The translations under genes and the position numbers were made by a program. The notes beneath the pieces were generated by a model. It saw only the letters and a list, made by a program, of their open reading frames with translations. It did no database searches and was not told where the DNA came from. A stretch of DNA of 64,000 bases from JACSRF01 sp963695505 (GTDB taxonomy: Bacteria > Chloroflexota > Anaerolineae > Promineifilales > Promineifilaceae), in contig CAVOGX010000003.1 in assembly GCA_963695505.1 (NCBI GenBank), positions 116,005 to 180,004 on the forward strand. The letters run 5' to 3'. Position 1 is the first letter of the stretch. Each line of letters starts with the position of its first letter. Positions 37,853 to 45,090 of this stretch are shown one piece after another.

Positions 37853-38620
37853 TCAGGCGCGGGGATGAGAAACGGCCGTTTTCCCTCCAAAATCCTGCAA
37901 TTGTGTGGCCAACGCACTTACTTCAGCAGCATAGGCGGCAGGCTGCTCCAGCATGGGAAAGTGATCCCAACCGGGCACGATTCGCACCACGTGACGGGGC
38001 AGCAATGCTTTATAGTCCTCAAGCTGATCGACGGAAAGTACCCGCTCATCTTCGCCCCATAACAAGGCGGCGGGCATGTCTAAGAGGCGCAGGCTGGCCC
38101 ACCACTCCGCCGTAATCAAGGTGAACATCTGGCCGAACACCTGGCACTGGCGGTACTCGTTAAAAAAGCGCGTGGTCACCTGCTGCGGCAGGGGTTGGCT
38201 AAAAAGCAACCGCTGCCAAAGGGGTCGCAGGAGGGGCGTGCTGAAAGCCCATTGGCCCAATTTGGCCATGCCTGGCAGGCGCATGAGCCGGGGGAAAAAG
38301 CGGGTGTCGAGGCGGGTGCCCACCGGTGCGTGCAAAATCAGGCCATCCAAAGGGTAATGTTGGGCATACTCCAAAGCGATTGACCCCCCAATGCCCGTAC
38401 CCAGCAGCAGCAACGGCCGTTTCTCACCCGCTATCTCCGCGTGCAGCCATCGGGCATAATCCGCCAATGACTGGAGGGCGGGGTCGCGCGGCACGTCGGC
38501 AAAACCCGGCAACGTGACCGCCCGAAACCGGATGGTTGGCGGGAGGTGTGGCGTCAAGAGCGAAAAGCGGAATCCCCCACCCCCATTGCCATGTACGGCT
38601 ATGAGCGTCAAATCAGGCAT
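37853..38620 (-). CDS. Alpha/beta-hydrolase-fold protein lacking the nucleophile serine
   Basis: A 255-residue protein of the alpha/beta hydrolase fold. GNGGGGFRF early and GWDHFPMLEQP near the end (with the family His) are normal, and LWGEDERVL supplies the usual Asp. The nucleophile elbow, GHSMGG in relatives, is GTGIGG here, so the catalytic Ser is Gly. The ATG at 38620 overlaps the previous gene's end by 8 bases, and the next gene starts 17 bases on. It may bind rather than hydrolyse a ligand, or use another chemistry. Confidence 0.8.
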   Translation of the reverse strand: MPDLTLIAVHGNGGGGFRFSLLTPHLPPTIRFRAVTLPGFADVPRDPALQSLADYARWLHAEIAGEKRPLLLLGTGIGGSIALEYAQHYPLDGLILHAPVGTRLDTRFFPRLMRLPGMAKLGQWAFSTPLLRPLWQRLLFSQPLPQQVTTRFFNEYRQCQVFGQMFTLITAEWWASLRLLDMPAALLWGEDERVLSVDQLEDYKALLPRHVVRIVPGWDHFPMLEQPAAYAAEVSALATQLQDFGGKTAVSHPRA

Positions 38621-39161
38621 GGTTCATTTTCTGCAGCACGGGCAGATTACTTAACGCAGCAAAATCGGGATGGTCCCCGGCATGTTGATAATCGTGCTGC
38701 CACAAAATTTGCTCTCCTTGCACCAGGAACAGCCCGGGCATTATCCAGGGATCGCCCACCGGTGTCCCGATAAAGTGCCCTTTGCGCGCAGCCCGTAGGC
38801 CGCACGCCCACACATCAGGGCCAAACATTTCTTTCATCCCGCCGCGGCGGATGCCAAAAGAATCATAGAATACGCGGGGCAAATCGGCAATGGCTCGCGC
38901 TTCCGGCCACAGTTTGCGGAAAAAAGCGTGGCCATCTTCTACCGTCCCCTGGAAAAACAGGATTACTGGTGGATAGTTGGGATCGCGCCCGGCGATCTCG
39001 CGGAGATCCTGCACGGTCTCCCGGCAAAAGAGTCAACCAAAATGACGCAAGAACACCAGCAGCGTCGGTTGGCCCGGCAATTGGTCGCGCAGCGTTCCCG
39101 CCTGCAAATTTAAGCCTTCCACATCCTTATCCAGTATTTCTGGCACTATTTTTGTATTCAT
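38613..39161 (-). CDS. Peroxiredoxin-like thioredoxin-fold protein, candidate selenoprotein (in-frame TGA)
   Basis: The frame from the ATG at 39161 (GGAGGT upstream) to 38613 encodes 182 residues if the TGA at 39033-39035 is read as selenocysteine (position 43). The sequence around it is FLRHFG-U-LFCRETVQDLR. In the AhpC/TSA-like Prx-like2 family this reads FLRHFGCxFCRE, so the TGA falls exactly on the first Cys of the CxxC. Sec is known at this site in relatives such as SelL and SelU. The rest (GIRRGGMKEMFG, QHAGDHPDFAALSN) is as in the family. A SECIS-like hairpin starts 11 bases after the TGA. A substitution in a dead gene is the alternative. It is first in an operon behind a sound promoter. 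Confidence 0.78.
39002..39021 (-). promoter_or_regulatory. Bacterial SECIS-like stem-loop
   Basis: Starting 11 bases after the in-frame TGA, the mRNA reads GGAGA CC GTGCA GG A TCTCC. GGAGA pairs with TCTCC and CC with GG, leaving one bulged A and a 5-base loop whose first two bases are G and U. The 11-base distance and the loop GU are the features of bacterial SECIS elements such as that of fdhF, as I know them. Confidence 0.6.
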
Positions 39162-39195
39162 TTCAAGTAACCTCCACAAAACAAAAGGGTTAATC

Positions 39196-39231
39196 TGTGC
39201 AAATTATTCTGTTTTGCACAGCTATTGTCAA
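39196..39231 (-). promoter_or_regulatory. Promoter with overlapping operator-like inverted repeat
   Basis: On the minus strand TTGACA (39226-39231) and AATAAT (39203-39208) are separated by 17 bases, a good sigma70-type promoter 40 bases before the selenoprotein-like gene. Across it lies a perfect 8-bp inverted repeat, TGTGCAAA (39196-39203) and TTTGCACA (39213-39220), with a 9-base centre that covers the -10 element. A repressor bound there would block the promoter. The regulator gene is not recognised in the window. Confidence 0.65.
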
Positions 39232-39254
39232 GTATTTACCTACATTTGTTAAGG

Positions 39255-39508
39255 TTTCTCGCGTCCGCACAAAACCGGTGGAGCGGACGCTGACGGCTGA
39301 CATCAGCTGGCTGGCGGCCGTGCGCGCCAATGGGCAAATACCGGACACAGTCACCATCATCGTCAATTCGGAGCGGCTGCCGGGCGATGGCACTTATACC
39401 GGCAACCTCACCTTCCACAGCGACCTGGGCTCCGTCACCGTGCCGGTCACGGCTACGATTATCAACGTGCCTATGCGCAACGTCTACCTGCCTATGATCA
39501 TTCGCTAA
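39255..39508 (+). pseudogene. C-terminal remnant of a secreted, Chloroflexota-type protein
   Basis: About 85 codons resembling the end of a large secreted protein: a beta-sandwich-like stretch (DTVTIIVNSERLPGDGTYTG, VTVPVTATI) and the final NVYLPMIIR. Chloroflexota secreted proteins often end in a YLP(M/L)(I/V)-type tail. No start, signal peptide or upstream domain remains; the frame reaches back into the neighbouring promoter region as an artefact. Probably a relic of a gene truncated by rearrangement. Confidence 0.55.
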
Positions 39509-39524
39509 ACCGGGTAGAAAAATC

Positions 39525-39562
39525 AAAAAAGCCCTGGTTGAGGTGAGCCAGGGCTTTTTTTC
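39525..39562. terminator. Terminator, usable from both sides
   Basis: GCCCTGG (39531-39537) pairs with CCAGGGC (39548-39554), with A6 before and T8 after. It follows the secreted-protein remnant on the plus strand and the SDR gene on the minus strand. Confidence 0.85.
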
Positions 39563-39566
39563 GCAA

Positions 39567-40523
39567 CTATGCGGGTAAATGTTGTTTGTACCAAGCTATC
39601 GTATCCTGGACAGCTTCGACATGAGGGGTGGGACTGGCCCCAAAGGTTGCCGCAAACTGACTGTGGTCTACAATGTATGGCTCTTCAAACTCATACATCA
39701 TTTCCTTAAATTCTCGCAGGGTGGGGCTAAACAAGCCTAAAAACGAAACCATTATCCGCCCGGCCGCGCGGGTTTTCAGCGGTTTGCCCACTTCGGCTCC
39801 CACCATGTCCAAAAACTGGCGTGTCGTCAGCGTTTCCGCACTGGGCACATGCCACGCCCGGCCAAAGGCCGCTTCCTGCTCGCTTAACTCCACCAACCCC
39901 CAGGCAAAATCACGGATGTAGGTGTATGTGTGGGGTACATCCAGGTTGCCTAGCAAGTTAACTGTTTTGCCCGCCAGCGCTGCGCCAAACACCATCTCAC
40001 CCACGGCCGAATCCAGCACGCGGGGCCCGTAGAAGTCTGACGCGCGGCCAATGGTTACCTGAATCTGCCCGGCGGCATGGGCATCCCGCAATTGCTGCGC
40101 CAGCTCTGCCCGCGCCCGTCCCTTACGCCCGGTGGCAGCATAAGGCAACCCTTCTTGAATGGGCTTGCCGCCTGTGGGTCCGTACATGTACAGGTTGTCA
40201 CCCACCACCAGCCGGGCCTGCGTACGGCCGATTCCGGCAATCAGACCACTGATAATTGGCGGGAATTCCTCCGGCCAGCGGTGGTAAGGGGGCTGGGCGC
40301 ACTGAAACACCACGTCGGCGTCAGCACTGAGGGCGGCCACGCTGTCCGCATTGGTCGCGTCGCCAGCCACGATAGTGACGCCTGCTGGTAAGGTTTCTGG
40401 CGCTTTCCCACTGCGGTTCACCAGCGTGACTTCCCGCCCCCGTTGCACCAGTTCATCCATCACCGCCAAACCTAATGGACCCGTACCAAAAATTATGTTC
40501 TTATCGCTTTTAAGAGTAGTCAT
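39567..40523 (-). CDS. NAD-dependent epimerase/dehydratase family protein
   Basis: A 318-residue extended SDR. It begins with a Rossmann motif, NIIFGTGPLGLAVMDELVQR, and has LVVGDNLYMYGPTGGKP in the middle. The classic YxxxK is not evident, so it belongs to the atypical branch (NmrA-like or nucleoside-diphosphate-sugar epimerase-like). AAGGA precedes the ATG at 40523. It stands alone between a terminator and the channel gene. The substrate is unknown. Confidence 0.8.
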   Translation of the reverse strand: MTTLKSDKNIIFGTGPLGLAVMDELVQRGREVTLVNRSGKAPETLPAGVTIVAGDATNADSVAALSADADVVFQCAQPPYHRWPEEFPPIISGLIAGIGRTQARLVVGDNLYMYGPTGGKPIQEGLPYAATGRKGRARAELAQQLRDAHAAGQIQVTIGRASDFYGPRVLDSAVGEMVFGAALAGKTVNLLGNLDVPHTYTYIRDFAWGLVELSEQEAAFGRAWHVPSAETLTTRQFLDMVGAEVGKPLKTRAAGRIMVSFLGLFSPTLREFKEMMYEFEEPYIVDHSQFAATFGASPTPHVEAVQDTIAWYKQHLPA

Positions 40524-40571
40524 GTCTATTGTTCCTTATTATTACTGGTTTGAGTGAATTATGAGTGGTTA

Positions 40572-41171
40572 TCAGGTCAACACCTCCTGGGCGTACAACC
40601 CCACCAGCCTGGCCATGATGATAGTCAGATAAAGCACGCCGATGACTGCCTCCAGCGTAACCAGCGCTCGCGCCCACATTGACACCGGTAAAATATCGCC
40701 AAAGCCCAAAGTGGTCAGAGTCACGTAGCTGTAATAGGTAAAGGTTTGCCAGGGGATGAATGCGCCGCCGGCGACATTGTCCACAAAAGAACCGGGCTGT
40801 GTGGTTTCGAGCAAGCCATAAACAGGCACAAAAAGCGCGCCCAGCAGCAAATAAACGGCCACAGCCGTGTAAAGTACATCCCTAGTGATGTCCCGCGTGT
40901 TGAATATGTAGCGCAGCAAGACCCGCACAACCATCAACTGAAAAGGGAAGATGGCGCCGTAACCTAACAGCAGCACCCAGGTTTCTGTCTGGTTGAAGGC
41001 GTAAATGGCCCCGGAAATAAGCCAGACAACACCCAAGATGATGAGAACAGCCGTTTGCCGGGGCGTGTCGTGGGCTACAATAATGTCCGCTACGATGAGC
41101 GACGCGTACAGCATCTGGTAAATGAGGGTGGACAGCAGAGAGCCATCGGCCGTTATGGGGTAAATAGACAT
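40572..41171 (-). pseudogene. Potassium-type ion channel, interrupted at its N-terminus by an IS element
   Basis: 199 residues with four or so membrane segments. YVTLTTLGFGDILPVS holds the pore and selectivity filter TLGFGD of potassium channels. An IS5-like element lies against the apparent ATG, and the missing N-terminus (about 29 codons, first helix) is on the far side at 42188-42273. Removing the element and one TA restores one continuous frame. A shortened protein could still be made from the ATG at 41171, but it would lack the first helix. Confidence 0.8.
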
Positions 41172-41175
41172 TATA

Positions 41176-42185
41176 TCGATTAAATGAGATAGAATGACGT
41201 AACCTTGAAAACAACACCCTACCAGCTTAACAAGAGATGGAGCATGAGTAAATATCAGGATTACGCCGATAAACCCAGAGAATTTCTAGCCTTAACCGGG
41301 TACACGCGAACAGAATTTGATGCCTTGTTACCGCATTTCGCAAAACAGTTTTATGAACATATGAAACAGTATCGCCTGGATGGAAAGCCCAGAGGCAAAC
41401 GCAAGTACAGCGATTATCAGAACAGCCCGTTGCCCACACCAGCCGACAAGCTCTTTTTCATTTTGAATTACCTCAAAACCAACAACCTACAAGAAGTACA
41501 AGGTGCCATGTTTGGTATTAGCCAACCTAAAGCCAATCAATGGATTCATACCTTGCGGGTGGTGTTACAGCAAACCCTTACCTGTTTGAATGAAATGCCT
41601 GCACGTAGCATGGCGGAGGTGGTGTTTAATGATGACTGCACCCTCTATTTTCATGATGGCACCGAGCGTCCCATTCCCAGACCAACCGATGCCGCCAAGC
41701 AAAAAGAGTTCTACAGTGGTAAAAAAAACAGCACGGCCTGAAAAACAACGCCATGATTAACACCGCCTGCAAAATACTCTTCCTCACGGCGACCGTCGAG
41801 GGCAAAAGACATGATAAAAAGCTTGCTGACGAAAGCACCTATAGGTTGCCTCCTGGTAGCCAGCTGGCCCAAGACACTGGTTTTCAAGGTTTTGACCTGA
41901 CGGGAGTGACCATTCTTCAACCCAAGAAGAAACCGCGCGGAGGCGAGCTCTCTGATTTGGATAAACATGTAAACGAATGGCTTTCATCCCTCCGCATCCG
42001 CGTTGAGCACGCCATTGGTGGCGTCAAACGTTATCGTATTGTCAGGGACAAAATCAGAAATTGGAAGGAGGGGTTTCGAGACGCGGTCATGGAAATCTGT
42101 TGTGGCCTTCACAACTTCCGTTTGAACTTTCGTCCGTGGCATTATGAGCCTATTCAACTTCATCTCTTTGTACCTATCTAATCGA
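41176..42185 (+). mobile_element. IS5-like insertion sequence (about 1010 bp)
   Basis: The ends are inverted: TCGATTA at 41176 and the reverse complement at 42185, with looser similarity over some 20 bases. TA flanks both sides (41174-41175 and 42186-42187) and is the likely target duplication, since removing the element and one TA restores the channel's reading frame. It carries one transposase in two overlapping frames. It contains no ACGGCCGT, unlike its surroundings, which fits a recent arrival. Confidence 0.85.
41244..42181 (+). CDS. IS5-family DDE transposase, made by -1 frameshift
   Basis: Two frames make one transposase. The first, from the ATG at 41244, has a helix-turn-helix region and FNDDCTLYFHDGTERPI with the first catalytic Asp; it ends at 41741. 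The second (to 42181) has the second Asp in QDTGFQGF and the Glu in RIRVEHAIGGVKRYRIV. A run of eight A at 41721-41728 lies where a -1 slip joins SGKKK to QHGLKNN. Programmed -1 frameshifting at A-runs is known in this group. Confidence 0.85.
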
Positions 42186-42187
42186 TA

Positions 42188-42273
42188 TAATCTTTAATGA
42201 ACTGCACCAGCACCACCAGGGCCAGCAAATAAATCACTTTTCCTTTTAGCAAATCCGCCGGTTTCTTGTTCAT
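42188..42273 (-). pseudogene. N-terminal fragment of the interrupted ion channel
   Basis: From the ATG at 42273 it encodes MNKKPADLLKGKVIYLLALV and then a few further hydrophobic residues before running into the IS end. It supplies the first membrane helix of the channel at 40572-41171. The remaining 166 bases up to the dienelactone hydrolase gene show nothing recognisable. Confidence 0.7.
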
Positions 42274-42439
42274 AGGTCGTCTCAAGCAGCCGGTAGTTTA
42301 ATCGGAACCAAGCCAGTTTGTCCAATTCCAACTCGGTGCTAAACGTCTGCTTAACGTCCCTCGACGTACCGCTGCCGCCTGCTACCATCAACAGCGCAGA
42401 CAACTTCTGCACCCATTTCAACAAAAGGAGATTTTCCTC

Positions 42440-43243
42440 ATGAAATTAATGAAGCGCATTCTGCTGGGCCTGCTGTGGGTACTGCTGGTAGCAGTGCTCA
42501 TTTTAGGCGGCATCCTCATCTTCGACGCTAATTTTGGGGAGCAAACGGCCGATTTTGCCAACACCCCCTACACCGCCAGCGACGGCACGGAACTGCTCGG
42601 CTACCTGGCCGAACCCGCCGGAGCGGGGCCGCATCCCGGCGTGCTGCTGCTTCACGAATGGTGGGGCTTAAATGAGGAGATCACCGTTATTGCTGACGCT
42701 CTGGCTGCGGAAGGCTACGTGGTCTTTGTGCCCGATGCTTACCGGGGTAAGCTGGCAGCCCAGGTGCCGGGCGCGCTCTACCTGCGACTCAGCACGCCGG
42801 AAGAGGCCATTTTCAGCGACATTGACGCTGGTCTGGCTTACCTGCGCGGCCTGGATAACGTGGATGCGGCGCGGGTGGCGTCGTGGGGCTTTTGCTTTGG
42901 GGGTGAGCAGTCGCTGCAATTAGCCCTGCGCCAGCCGGAAAATTTGGCGGCGATGGTGATGTATTATGGCGCGGTGGAAACGGATGCGGAACGGTTACGG
43001 CCGTTGCTGCAGGCCCAGCCTGTTCTCGGCGTCTTTGGTGCGGAAGACGCGCAAATTCCCGTGGCCGAAGTGGAATCCTTTGCGGCCACCATGGACCAGT
43101 TGGGCGTAGAAAATACCGTCACCATTTATCCTGGGGTGGGCCACGCCTTCCTCACCGCCGAAAACTACACCGAACCAGGCCCGCCCGGCGAAGCGTGGCA
43201 GCAAACCCTGGCCTTTCTGGCCGAAAATGTGCAGGGGCAATGA
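42440..43243 (+). CDS. Dienelactone hydrolase family protein, membrane-anchored or secreted
   Basis: A 267-residue protein. The N-terminus (MKLMKRILLGLLWVLLVAVL) is a signal anchor. The hydrolase domain has LLHEWWGLN with the family Glu, the nucleophile motif GFCFGG with Cys, FGAEDAQIP with Asp and YPGVGHAF with His, so the Cys-Asp-His triad is complete. AAGGAG precedes the ATG. It would hydrolyse esters or lactones outside the cytoplasmic membrane; its true substrate is unknown. Confidence 0.9.
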   Translation: MKLMKRILLGLLWVLLVAVLILGGILIFDANFGEQTADFANTPYTASDGTELLGYLAEPAGAGPHPGVLLLHEWWGLNEEITVIADALAAEGYVVFVPDAYRGKLAAQVPGALYLRLSTPEEAIFSDIDAGLAYLRGLDNVDAARVASWGFCFGGEQSLQLALRQPENLAAMVMYYGAVETDAERLRPLLQAQPVLGVFGAEDAQIPVAEVESFAATMDQLGVENTVTIYPGVGHAFLTAENYTEPGPPGEAWQQTLAFLAENVQGQ

Positions 43244-43356
43244 TTCGTACTTCTGCAGAGCTGTAGACGAAGGGTGCAAAAAGCATAGGGCAATCAGCCA
43301 GCAGGCCGCAGGGCGATAAATTACCCTGCAAGTATTCTGCAGAGGGAGATTGTCTA

Positions 43357-45075
43357 ATGATTCAAAAGAAGCGCTTACCCTTTAGCCCCCACTGGTTGTT
43401 GTGTTGGCTGGCCCTGGCTTTGCTGTCGGCCTGCGCGCCGCAAACCTATGAACCGGCGGCAGAAGCAGTTGTGGTGACGCGGGCCACCCCGCAGCCCACC
43501 ACGGCCATACCCCTGCCTTCGCCAACCCCGGTACAGGAAACGGCCGTTTTCACTCCCACCACCGCGCCTACCCAGCTCCCCCTACCCATCACGCCGACGC
43601 CAACACCGTACGCCGTCCCGACCGCCACGTTGCCAACGGCCGTTCCCGCCTTCTCCTGCACCTGGGTCAATGAAATCCCGCAGGCAGAATGCCTGGCCTT
43701 GGTAGATTTCTACACCAGCACGGGCGGGCCAGGCTGGTTTGCGCAAGACGGCTGGCTCAACACTCTGACCCCCTGCACCTGGTTTGGAGTAAGCTGCAAC
43801 AATGGCCACATTTCTAACCTGAATTTCTACGATAACGGCTTGAATGGCGTTTTGCCCGATTCCATTGGTAACTTGTCTGCCCTGCAATGGTTCAATCTCA
43901 ATTACAGCCAGTTAACCGGTCCCATTCCACCCAGTATGGGCAACCTCACGCAGTTAGAAAATCTCACCATCGCCTTCAGCGGCCTTACCGGCGCCATTCC
44001 CCCGGAGTTGGGCAACCTGACAAATCTATACTTTTTCTCGTTGGAAGGTAACGATCTCTCCGGCCCCATTCCCTCGGAGTTAGGCAATCTACCCATCCTT
44101 ACTTATCTCAATTTAGGGGTCAACCGGCTTTCTGGCTCCATTCCCGCGACCCTGGGCAATTTGGCTGAACTCCAGCTTTTATCATTGCATGACAACCTGT
44201 TGGAAGGCCCGATTCCCGAAAGTCTGGCCGCGCTGCCCAATCTGGTTGACCTATTCTTACAGAATAATGCCCTTTCCGGCCCCATTCCGCCCGGCCTGCT
44301 AGACGTTTATAACTTTGAATATGCGGGCAATAACCTGGAACTGCCCGACGACTTGCAGCCAACCGTTTGGGCAGGCTGCGAGCAGGTAAGCAGCATTCCC
44401 GCTGCGGAGTGCCAGGCGCTGGAAACGCTGTACATCGCCACGAATGGCCCCGGATGGCTCAACCGGGCGGGCTGGTTGGAGAATGGAGACCCCTGCACCT
44501 GGTTCGGAATCGAATGTACGGCTGGACGGGTAACGGCCGTTATCCTTGACCAAAACCAGCTTGCCGGTAACCTGCCCCCCGAACTGGGGCAGCTCGCCAG
44601 CCTGCGCAGCTTGTGGCTCAACGTCAACGAGCTGTTCGGGCCTATTCCACCGGAAATCGGCCGCCTGGCCAACCTGGAATACCTTTACCTGTCCGTGAAC
44701 AACCTTAGCGGACCCATCCCCGCCACATTTGGCAATTTAACCCAGCTAAAAGCGCTTTGGCTGGGCTTTAACCAGCTATCGGGTCCCATCCCCGCCGAAT
44801 TAGAGCAGTTGCCGCAGCTTTTCCAGCTCTTCCTCTCGGACAATCAGCTTACCGGCCCGCTGCCTGACACATTGGGAAATCTATCCAGCCTCATTGAACT
44901 AACGGTGAATGGCAATCCGCTGCAAGGACCGCTCCCCAGCAGTTTTACAAACCTAAACCTGGTCACCTTCTATTTCCAGGACACAAATCTCTGTGTGCCA
45001 GATCCCGCCATCCAGCAGTGGCTGAGCAGCATTTCCGGTATGCAGGGCACCAATCTATCCTGCAGCGGCGGATAA
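43357..45075 (+). CDS. Leucine-rich repeat lipoprotein (plant-type LRR)
   Basis: A 572-residue protein. The signal sequence ends LLSAC, a lipobox, so it is probably lipid-anchored. A Pro/Thr-rich linker follows (residues about 30-95). Two LRR blocks then appear, each led by a cap with STGGPGWFAQDGWL or ATNGPGWLNRAGWL and a PCTWFG motif. The repeats follow the plant-type consensus NxLSGPIPxxLGNLxxL, about six in the first block and six in the second. It is likely to bind a protein or glycan at the cell surface. An IS1182-type element inserted 15 bases after its stop. Confidence 0.88.
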   Translation: MIQKKRLPFSPHWLLCWLALALLSACAPQTYEPAAEAVVVTRATPQPTTAIPLPSPTPVQETAVFTPTTAPTQLPLPITPTPTPYAVPTATLPTAVPAFSCTWVNEIPQAECLALVDFYTSTGGPGWFAQDGWLNTLTPCTWFGVSCNNGHISNLNFYDNGLNGVLPDSIGNLSALQWFNLNYSQLTGPIPPSMGNLTQLENLTIAFSGLTGAIPPELGNLTNLYFFSLEGNDLSGPIPSELGNLPILTYLNLGVNRLSGSIPATLGNLAELQLLSLHDNLLEGPIPESLAALPNLVDLFLQNNALSGPIPPGLLDVYNFEYAGNNLELPDDLQPTVWAGCEQVSSIPAAECQALETLYIATNGPGWLNRAGWLENGDPCTWFGIECTAGRVTAVILDQNQLAGNLPPELGQLASLRSLWLNVNELFGPIPPEIGRLANLEYLYLSVNNLSGPIPATFGNLTQLKALWLGFNQLSGPIPAELEQLPQLFQLFLSDNQLTGPLPDTLGNLSSLIELTVNGNPLQGPLPSSFTNLNLVTFYFQDTNLCVPDPAIQQWLSSISGMQGTNLSCSGG

Positions 45076-45090
45076 ACTACCCCGCGGCAA

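Noticed and set aside
39197..39254. Start of the 103-codon frame ending at 39508
   Set aside because: This part lies over the promoter and operator of the opposite gene and has no ribosome site; only the later part resembles protein.
41205..41243. Longer N-terminus of the IS5-like transposase
   Set aside because: It uses TTG and lies nearer the element end; the ATG at 41244 has a GGAG site.
42194..42424. Minus-strand frame beginning MLKWVQKLSALLMVAGG
   Set aside because: It overlaps the ion-channel N-terminus in another frame, has no family resemblance, and runs into the IS junction.
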